Source: Hymenobacter piscis (GTDB lineage: Bacteria > Bacteroidota > Bacteroidia > Cytophagales > Hymenobacteraceae). Taken from it: DNA of 64,000 nt. The position numbers and the translations under genes were made by a program. Positions 48,112-58,347 of the stretch are shown piece after piece; within the stretch, counting starts at the first letter, position 1, and every line of letters starts with the position of its first letter. The DNA is taken from positions 310,001 to 374,000 of the forward strand of contig NZ_JAHHZN010000003.1 of the NCBI RefSeq assembly GCF_018760735.1. The letters are read 5' to 3'. The notes under the pieces were generated by a model. The model saw only the letters and a list, made by a program, of their open reading frames with translations. It was not told the origin of the DNA and did no database searches.

Positions 48112-48981
48112 CTACACCGCCACTTCCAGGGCCAGCGGCCGGAGCTCCACTTCGAAATTGGTGGCGTCGGCCACGTAGTCGCCATCAACGTGAAAGCCCA
48201 GGGGGGCGGCAGCCCGCACCCGGATGTGGTGGCTGCGGTGAAACTGAGCCCCGCCCGAGGTGGGCAGCGTGCCCAGGGCCAGACCCACGCCCACCCGCAC
48301 GGCCCGCCAGACCGGCAGCGCATCAATCAGGCAGAGGTCGAGCAGGCCGTCCTGGATGTCGGCGCGGGGCGCGATGTAGGCGTTGTTGCCATACTGGGCC
48401 GCGTTGGCGAAGGCCAGCACGTAGCAGTGGGTATCGAGCAGCTCCTGGTTTTCGAGCTGGACCTGCACGGCGGTGGGCTGGTAGCGGCCGTACTCGCGCA
48501 GGGCCACTTTCACGTAGGTAGCCAGCCCCCGGGTGCCGGCCTGGGCAAACAGGCGGCTCACGTGGGCATCGAAGCCCAGGCCGGCGGTGCAGAAAAACCA
48601 GTGCCCATTAATGCGGCCCGCATCCATGCGCTGAAACCGGGGGGCGCACGCCCGCTGCACGGCCCCGGGCAAATCCAGGGGCAGGTGTAGGTGGCGGGCC
48701 AGGCCGTTGCCCGAGCCCCGGGGTACAATGCCCAGGGCGGCCCTGGTGCCCAGCAGGCCGCGGGCCACTTCGTTTACCGTCCCGTCGCCGCCCACGGCCA
48801 CCACCACCCGGCAGCCCGCCTCGGCCGCTTGGCGGGCCAGCAGCTCGGCGTGGCCGGCATATTCGGTGGGCCGGATTTCAAACTCCGCCCCGGCTTCCGT
48901 CGCATGCTGAGCCAACAGCGCCGGCACGTCCTGGGTGCGGTTGGTGCCGGAAGTGGGGTTGAGAATAAAGCAGATGCGCAT
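48112..48981 (-). CDS. Diacylglycerol kinase-family lipid kinase (YegS-like)
   Basis: The 289-residue protein has the family start MRICFILNPTSGTNR and the GGDGTVNEVARGLL nucleotide-binding motif. Further marks are GIVPRGSGNGLARHL and a C-terminal beta domain with DGLLDLCLI and FHVDGDYV. It probably phosphorylates a lipid such as diacylglycerol or a sphingoid base; the substrate is not certain. Confidence 0.9.
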   Translation of the reverse strand: MRICFILNPTSGTNRTQDVPALLAQHATEAGAEFEIRPTEYAGHAELLARQAAEAGCRVVVAVGGDGTVNEVARGLLGTRAALGIVPRGSGNGLARHLHLPLDLPGAVQRACAPRFQRMDAGRINGHWFFCTAGLGFDAHVSRLFAQAGTRGLATYVKVALREYGRYQPTAVQVQLENQELLDTHCYVLAFANAAQYGNNAYIAPRADIQDGLLDLCLIDALPVWRAVRVGVGLALGTLPTSGGAQFHRSHHIRVRAAAPLGFHVDGDYVADATNFEVELRPLALEVAV

Positions 48982-49054
48982 CACTTTTAAGCTGGTAGCG
49001 GATAGCGGTTGGCTGTTAGCTTTCGGTTCGGGCAGTTCAAGGCCGCAACAAAAG

Positions 49055-49150
49055 AACGTCATTCCGGGCAAAGCGAAGAATCCCGCGTGAAATCCTTGCG
49101 GTTAAGCAACGATGACACGCGGGATTCTTTGCTTCGCCTGGAACAACGTT
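49055..49150. repeat. Palindromic intergenic element, subfamily A (copy 9, degenerate)
   Basis: The arms are AACGTCATTCCGGGCAAAGC... and an inverse with several mismatches. Both share GAATCCCGCGTG further in. Micro-repeats (GGCTGTTAGC-like words at 48990-49020 and their inverse at about 49170-49202) flank it. It lies between two leftward genes. Confidence 0.8.
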
Positions 49151-49207
49151 CCAGGCAGTTCCGTCCGTTCAGCTGACAGCCAACAGCCATCAGCTAACGG
49201 CCAAAAC

Positions 49208-50368
<1,161 letters not shown>

Positions 50369-50450
50369 TTAAGAGGCCCGGATTGGAAAATTTTTCGGCT
50401 GAAAATCAGCTCACTTGCCCGAAACGCCCGTTTTTTTTCAAAACCGGGTA

Positions 50451-50480
50451 TTGCGCCGAAAGTTCGGGTGCCTATCTTTG
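50451..50480 (+). promoter_or_regulatory. tRNA-Glu promoter, copy 1 (TTG-N19-TATCTTTG)
   Basis: TTG at 50451-50453 and TATCTTTG at 50473-50480 are spaced by exactly 19 bases, a full Bacteroidota promoter. The tRNA begins 36 bp further. Confidence 0.9.
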
Positions 50481-50516
50481 CATCACCAAAACGGAAAAAC
50501 GCTTCCGCTTTTAACT

Positions 50517-50588
50517 GGTCCGTTCGTCTAGGGGTTAGGACAGTAGATTTTCATTCTACCAACAGGGGTTCGATTCCCCTACGGACTA
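50517..50588 (+). tRNA. tRNA-Glu (anticodon TTC), copy 1
   Basis: The 72-nt cloverleaf has acceptor GGTCCGT / ACGGACT (first pair G-T), D-arm GTCT...GGAC, anticodon stem GTAGA / TCTAC with loop TTTTCAT (anticodon TTC), and T-arm AGGGG-TTCGATT-CCCCT. CCA is not encoded. It is preceded by a 36-nt leader with a small hairpin and followed by a terminator, and is nearly identical, with its leader, to the copy at 60400. Confidence 0.97.
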
Positions 50589-50601
50589 CATTACTCTCTG
50601 A

Positions 50602-50636
50602 AACGCCTTGTAAACACCTGTTTACAAGGCGTTTTT
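50602..50636 (+). terminator. Terminator after tRNA-Glu copy 1
   Basis: A perfect stem CGCCTTGTAAACA / TGTTTACAAGGCG with a 2-base loop is followed by TTTTT. It lies 13 bp after the tRNA. Confidence 0.95.
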
Positions 50637-50656
50637 GCGTTTGCGGCCATCCGGCC

Positions 50657-51943
50657 TCAGGCCGGGAAGGCCGCCGCGGCGGGCACGGCCGGGGCCGGTA
50701 AAGCGCGCGGGGCCGCCTTCCGCGGAGCCACCGCGGCTGGCCGACGGCGGCGCAGGTGCAGCCAGTAAATGCCGCCCACCCCCAGGGTCATCAGCCCTTC
50801 GAGCAGCACCGTGGCCTGCACGCCCACATGCTCCGACACCCAGCCGACCAGCAGGCTGCCCAGCGGCAGCATGCCCGTAAAGGCCATGACGTAGAGGCTG
50901 ATGACGCGCCCGCGCACGGCCGGCGCCACAGTCGTCTGCACCAGGGTGTTGGTAATGGTCATCTGCGACATCATACCGAAGGCGCTGACGGCCAGCAGAC
51001 CCAGGGCCACCCCAAACCAGGGCGTGTAAGCAAACAGCAGCAGCCCACTACCGAATAGGAAGGTGTTCATCATCAGCACCCGCAGCAAATCCTTACCGGG
51101 GGGCAGGGAGGCCAGGTACAGCGCCCCGATAAAGGCGCCCAGCCCCACGGCCCCGTCTATCACCCCAAACGTAGAGGCCGTGCCGTGAAAAATGTCCTTG
51201 GCGTAGGCCGGCAGCAGCGTCGTGAAGGGCAGCGCCACCAGGCTCATCAGCCCCAGCGTGCCAATGATGAAGCGGATTTCGGGGGTATCGCGCACGTAGC
51301 GCAGGCCGTCGCGCAGCTCGCCCAGCACGTTCTGGGTGCGGGGCCGGGGCTCAAAGGCGGGCAGCTTCAGCAGCAGCAACGACCCGATAACGGCCACGAA
51401 GCTCACCGCATTCAGCCCGAAGCAGGTGGCCTCGCCGAGGTGTTCCAGGGTGAAGCCGGCAATGGCCGGGCCGATGAGCTTGGACAGGTTGACCATGGAC
51501 GAATTGAGGGCCAAAGCATTGGGCAGGTCCTGCTTGTCTTCCACCAGCTCATACACCAACGACTGCCGGGCCGGTACGTCGAACCCGTTGATGATGCCCA
51601 GCACCGCGCTCAGACCGATAATGCCCCAGACAGCCTCGGGGCGAAAAAACACGAGCACCGTCAGCAGCGCGGCCTGCACCATGGACAGGACCTGGGTGAG
51701 CAGGAGCAGGCGGTAGCGGCTGTAACGGTCGGCAGCCACACCGCCGATAAAGGAGAAGATGGCCGAAGGAAACAGGGTGGCAAACACGCTCAGGCCCAGC
51801 ATCAGCTTGGATTGCGTGACGGAATACACCACCCAGCTCACGGCCGTTTTCTGCATCCAGGTGCCCAGCAACGACAACGACTGCCCGGCAAAAAACAGGC
51901 GGTAGTTGCGGCTGTGCAGGGCGCGAAAAGTGCTTAATTTCAT
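50657..51943 (-). CDS. MFS transporter (MFS_3 / EntS-like), partner of a MarR regulator
   Basis: The 428-residue protein has 10-12 hydrophobic segments. It starts FRALHSRNYRLFFAGQSLSLLG and has the GGVAADRYSRYR loop between helices 2 and 3, as in MFS_3 exporters. The last 30 residues are an Ala/Pro/Arg-rich tail. It lies 35 bp after the MarR gene, so the two probably form an operon for efflux of a toxic compound; substrate unknown. Confidence 0.88.
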   Translation of the reverse strand: MKLSTFRALHSRNYRLFFAGQSLSLLGTWMQKTAVSWVVYSVTQSKLMLGLSVFATLFPSAIFSFIGGVAADRYSRYRLLLLTQVLSMVQAALLTVLVFFRPEAVWGIIGLSAVLGIINGFDVPARQSLVYELVEDKQDLPNALALNSSMVNLSKLIGPAIAGFTLEHLGEATCFGLNAVSFVAVIGSLLLLKLPAFEPRPRTQNVLGELRDGLRYVRDTPEIRFIIGTLGLMSLVALPFTTLLPAYAKDIFHGTASTFGVIDGAVGLGAFIGALYLASLPPGKDLLRVLMMNTFLFGSGLLLFAYTPWFGVALGLLAVSAFGMMSQMTITNTLVQTTVAPAVRGRVISLYVMAFTGMLPLGSLLVGWVSEHVGVQATVLLEGLMTLGVGGIYWLHLRRRRPAAVAPRKAAPRALPAPAVPAAAAFPA

Positions 51944-51978
51944 TCTTGACAGGTAGGGTTCAATGATTCAGGTGGTGC

Positions 51979-52419
51979 TCAGTCGGCCTCCACCAGACGG
52001 GTTAGCAGGGGCAGCACCGCCTGGAGCTGGGCCCGCTCCTGCTCCGAGCAGGTGTCGCGCAGGGTCTGGTGCAGCCATTCGTCGCGCTCGTGGCGCACGG
52101 TGTGCAGCAACTCCCGCCCCGCCGCCGACAGGCTCACGAGCACTTTACGCTTATCGGCCGCCTGGGGCTGGCGCGTGATGTAGCCCAGTTCCTCGAGGTG
52201 GCGCAGAATCTGCGACATGGATTGGGCCGTGACCTTCTCGCGGGCGGCCAGCTCGCTGGGCAGCAGCTGGCGGTGCTCATCGAGCTGCCGGATGACGGCG
52301 CGCTCAGTCAGCGACAACCGCTCCCGGCTGGGCGAGTGGCTGCGTAGTTTCTTCAGCAGCCGCGTTACAACGGTGCGCAGGTCGGTTGCCAGCTGGGCGG
52401 AGTTGGGAGTATCAGGCAT
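51979..52419 (-). CDS. MarR-family transcriptional regulator
   Basis: The 146-residue protein has the winged helix of MarR (LTERAVIRQLDEH, LPSELAAREKVTAQSMSQILRHLEELGYI, then the DKRKVLVSLSAAGREL wing). MarR proteins repress nearby efflux genes and are released by small aromatic ligands. The gene precedes an MFS transporter and has a palindrome just upstream of its start. Confidence 0.92.
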   Translation of the reverse strand: MPDTPNSAQLATDLRTVVTRLLKKLRSHSPSRERLSLTERAVIRQLDEHRQLLPSELAAREKVTAQSMSQILRHLEELGYITRQPQAADKRKVLVSLSAAGRELLHTVRHERDEWLHQTLRDTCSEQERAQLQAVLPLLTRLVEAD

Positions 52420-52435
52420 TTATCAAGCAGACTTA

Positions 52436-52448
52436 TTAAGTTACTTAA
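52436..52448 (-). promoter_or_regulatory. Candidate MarR operator TTAAGTTACTTAA
   Basis: A 13-bp perfect palindrome around one base lies 17 bp upstream of the MarR start within an AT-rich stretch. Location and symmetry suit autorepression; this is inference. Confidence 0.5.
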
Positions 52449-52618
52449 CTAATAGTTTAAGCTTTTGTATTGCCGTTAAGTTCCGCCCTGGCCCGGAATA
52501 CGTGGTGCAAGGGCCGGCGCAAACGCCATTCGGGCCCGCCCTGTGCATAAGGCGGGCCCGAAGGGCGCTCCGGGCAGCGGCAGTATCCTGACTGCCCGGA
52601 CGGAAATTTTCCCCTCCC

Positions 52619-54952
52619 CTATTTCTTCGGCGGGTTGATAACCGGATGCTGTTGCACATCGAGCGGCATAGCGAAGTGCGTTCCGGCGAAAAAGGCGTCG
52701 TTCTGCTGTTGAAGAGCCACGCGGGCTGAAGAGGGCGTCACCACCTGCCGGTCCAGTGTCCGCCCCTGTTCGTCGCGGAGCCGGCAGCTGAGCCGCGCCT
52801 CCGTCACCGTCAGCTCCAGCACGGAGCCGGGCACTACGGCTACCGTTGCCGGGGCAAAAGGCGCCACATCAACCACTACGCGGGCCGTGAAAGTAGCGGG
52901 AAACCGGTACGTGTGGGTGGCGGCCGGGCCGCGCTGGTAGCTGGCCGTTACCAGCCCCTCCCCGATCTTGAAATGGTAGTTCAACTGGGCAATGGCCGCG
53001 GGCAGGCGCGGGGCCAGGGTGAGCTCCGAGCGGGTCAGGTCGGGCCGGATGCCGAGGAAGTACTGGTACCAGACGCGCAGCTGTTCGGCGTTGGACCAGG
53101 CCTGCAGGTAGGTGCCGGTGAGTTTGGGCCAGCGCTGGCCGGGGCGCGGGTAGGCATCCATGTTTTCGCCCAGGCCGCCCACCACGCCCCGGGTCAGGGC
53201 CTGGCGGTTCATGTTGGCAAAGAGCTGGTAGGCGGTTTCGGTCTGGCCGGCTTCGAGCATGCGCTGCATGGCCACGCCGTTGTTCCAGAGCCAGATGGTG
53301 CCCTGGTGGTAGGCGGCATCCTTGTGGTAGAGCTCGGGGGCGAGGTGGTAGGGATGGAAGCGCGGGTCGTGGGCGCTGAGCGAAGCCACGCCCCAGGGGT
53401 ATACCAACTCCTGCCAGCTCTGGCGCACTACCTGCCGCCGGAACTCGGCGTCGTCTACCAGGTCCAGGGCGTAGAGCTGGTTGGGGCGGAAGGTGAAATC
53501 GGGCCGGTCCTGGTGGTCGAGGCGGTCGGCCAGGTAGGCGTGCTGGAGGGTACGGAAGTCGCGGGCGAAGTGGCTTTTTACGCGGGCGGCCAGGGCGGCC
53601 CAGCGGGTGGCGGCGTCGGCGTCGTGGAGGTAGGCGGCGAAGGCGGCACCGGCTTGCAGCTGCTCGTACCAGAGGGCCTGGATGTCGTTGGCGCGGGTGC
53701 CCCGGGGCGTGTAGGCCACGTGGTGGGCGTCGCGGGCGTCCATCCAGGTTTCGTTGTCCTCGTGTAATAAGTAACCCTGCGCATCGACCCAGTACCGGAG
53801 CGCGCCCTCGATGCTGGCCCGCACGTTGGGGTAAAGCTGGCGGATGAGGGTGGTGTCACCGGAGTAGCGCACGTAGTCCTGGAGCCCGATAACGAAGCGC
53901 GGGGTGCCGTCGGTGGTGTGGTAGTCGATGCTGGTGGGGTTGACGATGTTGGGCACCCGGCCGTAGAAGCGCGAACTGGGGTCGAGCTGCTGGTACTGGG
54001 CGAAGGCGAGCAGCATCCGGCGGGCGGTGGCAAACTCCCCGGTCACGAGCACGGCCCCGGGCAGGCTGATGAACTCGTCGCGCCCCCAGTATTCATTGAA
54101 CCAGGGCAGGCCGGCGTAAATGCCGTCGCCCTGCTGGCGGGTCACGAGCTGGTCGGTGGTGGTGGCCAGCCAGCGCAGGGCCAGGGTCAGCGAGTCGTCG
54201 TCGGCCTGCACGTAGGTGTTGGTGCGCAGCAGCTGGTGGAGGCGGGCGGTGCGGGTCTGGCGCAGGGCCGCGCCCTGGGTCTGGCCCTCGCGCACCAGGG
54301 CTTCGGCCGCGGCTTCGGTGGTGCCCACGCCCACGTAGAACCCCTCCCCGGCCGCCGTCACGCGCGGGCCCTGCACCATGATAGGGCCCGGCCGGCGCGG
54401 GGCCACGGCAATCCGGTAGTCGCCTTCCCGGGCCGAGAAGTAGGCCACGCCCGCCGCCGTGCGCAGCAGGGTCACCTTCTCCCCTTTCAGCGCCAGGCCC
54501 ACCGGCCCATCGGTGCCGGTGAGGGCTATTTCCAGCAGGTTTTTGTCGTCGAGCAGCCACAGTTCCTCGGTCAGGGCGGGGCCGTGGCGGCGCACCAGCT
54601 TTTGGGGCCAGACGGCCACCTGGGCTTGTCGGTTATCCAGCTTTTGCTCCCCTACAAACAGGTCGTAGCCGCCGAAGACGCGGTTTTTGGCCACGTTCAG
54701 GCCCTCGAACCAGGCCCATTCGGGGTGGTCGGTGGCGTGGGTCTGGGTGAAGTAGTAGGCGGCGGCCTTGTTGGTGAACGACACGGCCCGGTTGTCGGCC
54801 GCGGGCACCGTAATGCGCATGGTTTCGAGCAGGTCGGCGGCGGGGGCGCGGGGGGGCATGGCGGGTACGGTAGCGGAACGGGGCGGGGAGCAGGCGGCGG
54901 CCGTCAGCAGCACGGGCAGCAGCCATCGGCGGCAAAGAGAAGAGAACATCAT
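52619..54952 (-). CDS. Lipoprotein amylo-alpha-1,6-glucosidase-like glycosidase (GH133-like)
   Basis: The 777-residue product has a lipoprotein signal (TAAAC near residue 21), an N-terminal beta domain and an (alpha/alpha)6 barrel. The barrel carries GLPWFNEYWGRDEFISLPG, as in archaeal-type debranching enzymes, then DNETWMDARDAHH, LAPELYHKDAAYHQGTIWLWN and NMDAYPRPG. The debranching family removes alpha-1,6 branches of glycogen-like glucans. Export as a lipoprotein makes an extracellular substrate likely here. It is divergent from otsAB, 200 bp away. A TATCTTCG box stands 4 bp before the ATG. Confidence 0.78.
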   Translation of the reverse strand: MMFSSLCRRWLLPVLLTAAACSPPRSATVPAMPPRAPAADLLETMRITVPAADNRAVSFTNKAAAYYFTQTHATDHPEWAWFEGLNVAKNRVFGGYDLFVGEQKLDNRQAQVAVWPQKLVRRHGPALTEELWLLDDKNLLEIALTGTDGPVGLALKGEKVTLLRTAAGVAYFSAREGDYRIAVAPRRPGPIMVQGPRVTAAGEGFYVGVGTTEAAAEALVREGQTQGAALRQTRTARLHQLLRTNTYVQADDDSLTLALRWLATTTDQLVTRQQGDGIYAGLPWFNEYWGRDEFISLPGAVLVTGEFATARRMLLAFAQYQQLDPSSRFYGRVPNIVNPTSIDYHTTDGTPRFVIGLQDYVRYSGDTTLIRQLYPNVRASIEGALRYWVDAQGYLLHEDNETWMDARDAHHVAYTPRGTRANDIQALWYEQLQAGAAFAAYLHDADAATRWAALAARVKSHFARDFRTLQHAYLADRLDHQDRPDFTFRPNQLYALDLVDDAEFRRQVVRQSWQELVYPWGVASLSAHDPRFHPYHLAPELYHKDAAYHQGTIWLWNNGVAMQRMLEAGQTETAYQLFANMNRQALTRGVVGGLGENMDAYPRPGQRWPKLTGTYLQAWSNAEQLRVWYQYFLGIRPDLTRSELTLAPRLPAAIAQLNYHFKIGEGLVTASYQRGPAATHTYRFPATFTARVVVDVAPFAPATVAVVPGSVLELTVTEARLSCRLRDEQGRTLDRQVVTPSSARVALQQQNDAFFAGTHFAMPLDVQQHPVINPPKK

Positions 54953-55152
54953 CAGCGAAGATACCTTACGCCACTTCGTGGCCCGCCCGCCGCCGCCCGC
55001 CGCCGCCCGGCGGTCGGCGGTCCGTAGGGCCTGAATCCAGCTTTTTCCGCCACTTCTGCGCCCGCCCGGTAACAAAAACATTAGAACAAACTAATATCCC
55101 CGGCTCTGGTTCTGCCGTAGTTTGATAGTTGAAAACAACCTGTATCCCGCGC

Positions 55153-57330
55153 ATGTCCAGAACCATCATCGTATCCAACCGCCTTCCCACCAAAGTGCAG
55201 CGTACCGAGGACGTCCTCACCTTTCAGGCCAGCGAAGGCGGCCTGGCCACCGGCCTGGGCTCCATTTACCGGCAGGATGGCAACGTGTGGGTGGGCTGGC
55301 CGGGCCTGTTTGTGGAGGATGCGGCCGAGGAAAACTACGTCCGCGAGCAGCTGCGCCACGACAGCATGGTGCCGGTGTTTCTGACTGAGGCCGAAATCCA
55401 CGACTTCTACGAAGGATTCAGCAACTCCACCCTCTGGCCCACTTTCCACTACTTTCCGCAGTACGCCACGTATGAGCAGGCCCACTGGGACGCGTACGTG
55501 GCCGTGAACGAGAAATTCTGCCAGGCCGTACTTGAACAGGCCGGCCCCGACGACACCATCTGGGTGCACGATTACCAATTGCTGCTGCTGCCGCAGATGC
55601 TGCGCCAGGCCCGCCCCGAGGCCACCATCGGCTTCTTCCTGCACATTCCGTTTCCCTCCTACGAGTTGATTCGGGTGCTGCCCTGGGCCAAGGAGCTCAT
55701 GGCCGGTATGCTGGGCGCCGACCTCATTGGCTTCCACACCTTCGGCTTCATGCGCCACTTCCTGAGCGCCGTCTCGCACCTGCTGGGCTTTGCGGCCCAG
55801 AATGGCCGCCTGGAGGCCGGCGACCGGAGCATTCTGGTGGACACCTTCCCGATGGGCATCGATTACGACCGGTACGTGGAATCCGCCGCCTCCGACACGG
55901 CCCGGGAGCACGAGGCCATCTACCGCAAGGCCCTGGGCGACATCCGCGCCATTCTGTCCATCGACCGGCTCGATTACTCCAAGGGCATTGCCCAGCGCCT
56001 GCGGGCCTTTGAGGGGCTGCTCCAGCGCTACCCCGAGTGGCGCGAGCAGGTGAGCCTGATTATGGTGGTGGTGCCCTCCCGCGACCAGGTGGCCCAGTAC
56101 GCCGCCCTCAAGGAGGAAATCGACGAGCTGGTGGGCCGCATCAACTCGGCCTACCGCACCATCGGCTGGACGCCCATTCACTATTTCTACCGCTCCTTCC
56201 CGCTGGAGGAACTCTCCTCGCTGTACCGGCTGGCCGAGGTGGCCCTGGTCACGCCCATGCGCGACGGCATGAACTTGGTGGCCAAGGAATTTGTGGCCAG
56301 CAAGGCTGACCAGCGCGGAGTGCTCATTCTGAGCGAGCGGGCCGGGGCCGCCCGGGAGCTGTCGGATGCGCTCATCATCAACCCCACCGACATGCACCAG
56401 CTCACCGAAGCCATGCACGACGCGCTGGTGATGCCAGAACAGGAGCAGATCCGGCGCATGCGGGCCATGCAGAAGCTGGTCAGCCAGTACAACGTCTTCG
56501 CCTGGACCAAGCTGTTCATGGACCGCCTCGCCTTCAGCAAGGACCGCCAACACACCCTCGACACCGACATGCTCACCCCCGACCTTACCGAGCAGCTGCT
56601 CACCGACTACCGCGCCGCCGACCGCCGCCTGTTGCTGCTCGATTACGACGGCACCCTCAGCCCCTTCCACGACGACCCCCAGCAGGCGGGCCCCGACGAG
56701 GAGCTACTGCTGCTGCTGCGCGCCCTCACCGACATTCCCGAAAACCGGGTGGTCATCATCAGCGGCCGCGACCGGAAGACGCTGGAAGCCTGGTTGGGCC
56801 ATTTGCCCGTCGATTTTATTCTCGAGCACGGCGTCTGGCTGCGGCCCCAGGGCGAGGACTGGCAGCTGTTCCAGGCCCTCAACAACGACTGGCGCGACGA
56901 AATCCGTACGATTCTCGACCTGTACGTGGCCCGCACCGCCGGCTCGTTTATCGAGGAAAAGGACTTTTCGCTGGTCTGGCACTTCCGCCGGGCCGATGCC
57001 GAGCTGGGCGCCATGCGGGCCCGGGAGCTCATGAACCACCTCACCTTCATCACCTCCAACGCCGATTTGCAGGTCATGGAAGGCAACAAGGTGATTGAAA
57101 TCAAGACGGCCGGCATCAACAAGGGCACCGCCGCCGCCCGCTGGCTGGCCACCTACCCCACCGAGTTCATCTTCGCCATCGGCGACGACCGCACCGACGA
57201 GGACACCTTCCGGGTCATGCCCCCCGAGGCCTATACCGTTAAAGTCGGCCCCGCGCCCCGCTCCCTGGCCCGCTACCACGTCAACTCCCCCACCGACGTT
57301 CGTCAGATTCTGCGCGGGATGCTGGTGTAA
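55153..57330 (+). CDS. otsAB: Bifunctional trehalose-6-phosphate synthase/phosphatase (OtsA-OtsB fusion)
   Basis: The 725-residue protein has a GT20 synthase domain (SRTIIVSNRLP, GLATGLG, WVHDYQLLLLPQ, DRLDYSKGI, TPMRDGMNLVAKE; residues 1-480). A HAD phosphatase domain follows, with LLLLDYDGTLSPF (D497, D499) and GDDRTDED near residue 680. It makes trehalose from UDP-glucose and glucose-6-phosphate in two steps. The ATG at 55153 fits the family; a TTG at 55129 would add eight residues. It is convergent with a GH15 gene, and an IS982 element has landed in the space between them. Confidence 0.96.
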   Translation: MSRTIIVSNRLPTKVQRTEDVLTFQASEGGLATGLGSIYRQDGNVWVGWPGLFVEDAAEENYVREQLRHDSMVPVFLTEAEIHDFYEGFSNSTLWPTFHYFPQYATYEQAHWDAYVAVNEKFCQAVLEQAGPDDTIWVHDYQLLLLPQMLRQARPEATIGFFLHIPFPSYELIRVLPWAKELMAGMLGADLIGFHTFGFMRHFLSAVSHLLGFAAQNGRLEAGDRSILVDTFPMGIDYDRYVESAASDTAREHEAIYRKALGDIRAILSIDRLDYSKGIAQRLRAFEGLLQRYPEWREQVSLIMVVVPSRDQVAQYAALKEEIDELVGRINSAYRTIGWTPIHYFYRSFPLEELSSLYRLAEVALVTPMRDGMNLVAKEFVASKADQRGVLILSERAGAARELSDALIINPTDMHQLTEAMHDALVMPEQEQIRRMRAMQKLVSQYNVFAWTKLFMDRLAFSKDRQHTLDTDMLTPDLTEQLLTDYRAADRRLLLLDYDGTLSPFHDDPQQAGPDEELLLLLRALTDIPENRVVIISGRDRKTLEAWLGHLPVDFILEHGVWLRPQGEDWQLFQALNNDWRDEIRTILDLYVARTAGSFIEEKDFSLVWHFRRADAELGAMRARELMNHLTFITSNADLQVMEGNKVIEIKTAGINKGTAAARWLATYPTEFIFAIGDDRTDEDTFRVMPPEAYTVKVGPAPRSLARYHVNSPTDVRQILRGMLV

Positions 57331-57355
57331 GCTGTCAGCCCCCAGGGCATAAAAA

Positions 57356-58289
57356 ACCCAAGTTGCGGATTATGTTAGGCTACAAAAAAAGTCTGTTCCG
57401 CTTGGAACAGTTAGGTTTGAAGTATTCGACCCCTTCAACCTGCGTGTGCCATGACAGAACAGACGGTTGCAATGTACTGCTTCCTGGATGATTTTTTGCG
57501 CGTCTACCAGCCGCGCTGGTGCGATAAGCGCCGGCATCTTTCGGATGCCGAAGTGCTGACCACGGCATTACTGGCCGCCCGCTTTTTCGGCGGCAATCTG
57601 GCCGCCGCCCGGCGCTACATGCAGCAGCATTGGGGCATGAAAGCACTGGACAAAAGCGGCTTCACCCGCCACCTGCACCGCCTGCATGAGCTGTTGAAAA
57701 GCGTATTTCTGGCCCTGGGACACCACTTGAAGGCCCTCAATACGCAGGCCCGCTACGTCATCGACTCGTTTCCAGTCGCCGTGTGCGACAACATCCGCAT
57801 TGCCCGCTGCCGCCTCTTGCAAGGTGAAGCCTATCGGGGCTACTCGGCCAGCAAGCGCCGCTACTTTTATGGCTTCAAGGTCCAACTTGTCATGACCCAC
57901 GACGGCCTGCCAGTCGAACTCTACATCCATGCCGGCAGCGAAGCCGACATCACCGGCCTGAAGGCCCTCGGACCACAGCTGCCCGAAGGCAGCGTGCTCT
58001 ACGCCGATGCCGCCTACACCGACTACGAGTGGGAGGACGCCTGGCAGGAAGCCGAACGAGTGGAGTTACAGGCCGACCGGCGTCAGAACAGCACCCGCCC
58101 ACACGAGCCGTGGCAAAACTTTCTGATTCAATACTTTCGCAAAGGCGTCGAAACCACTATTAGCCAGATTACGGAGCGCTTTCCCAAGTCCATTCACGCC
58201 GTTACGGCGCACGGGTTTGCCCTCAAGCTGTTGCTCTTTGTTTTCACCCACACCCTCGCCGAGTTAGGCGCTTAGTCCGCAACTTGGGT
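57356..58289 (+). mobile_element. IS982-family insertion sequence
   Basis: The element has 14-bp terminal inverted repeats ACCCAAGTTGCGGA (57356-57369 and inverse at 58276-58289) and a single transposase gene. It is flanked by 6-bp direct repeats TAAAAA (57350-57355 and 58290-58295). Size (934 bp) and ends match IS982 elements. The insertion split the left base of a palindromic terminator between otsAB and the GH15 gene. Confidence 0.94.
57451..58275 (+). CDS. IS982-family transposase (DDE)
   Basis: The 274-residue transposase has an N-terminal helical region (LSDAEVLTTALLAARFFGG) and a DDE domain with Asp105 in IDSFPVAVC, Asp186 in YADAAY and Glu234 in VETTISQITERF. The frame is intact and reaches to the right inverted repeat, so the copy may be active. 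Codon use is like that of the host. Confidence 0.95.
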   Translation: MTEQTVAMYCFLDDFLRVYQPRWCDKRRHLSDAEVLTTALLAARFFGGNLAAARRYMQQHWGMKALDKSGFTRHLHRLHELLKSVFLALGHHLKALNTQARYVIDSFPVAVCDNIRIARCRLLQGEAYRGYSASKRRYFYGFKVQLVMTHDGLPVELYIHAGSEADITGLKALGPQLPEGSVLYADAAYTDYEWEDAWQEAERVELQADRRQNSTRPHEPWQNFLIQYFRKGVETTISQITERFPKSIHAVTAHGFALKLLLFVFTHTLAELGA

Positions 58290-58290
58290 T

Positions 58291-58336
58291 AAAAAGCGGG
58301 CCTCATACCGAATTCGGTATGAGGCCCGCTTTTTTA
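58291..58336. terminator. Palindromic bidirectional terminator, split by the IS
   Basis: The stem GCGGGCCTCATACCGAA (58296-58312) and its inverse (58313-58329) are perfect, with an A-run before and T-run after. GGGCATAAAAA now lies left of the IS at 57345-57355, while its pairing partner TTTTTTATGCCC is at 58330-58341. The intact hairpin still serves the leftward GH15 gene; for otsAB it is now 934 bp away. Confidence 0.9.
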
Positions 58337-58347
58337 TGCCCGAAAAT

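Noticed and set aside
50657..52419. MarR-MFS pair as a defence or secretion system
   Set aside because: The two genes make a standard regulator-efflux operon and nothing beside them suggests a larger system.
57356..58289. IS982 as the source of the palindromic elements
   Set aside because: The IS ends (ACCCAAGTTGCGGA) share nothing with the arms or loops of the palindromes, so it is not their parent.
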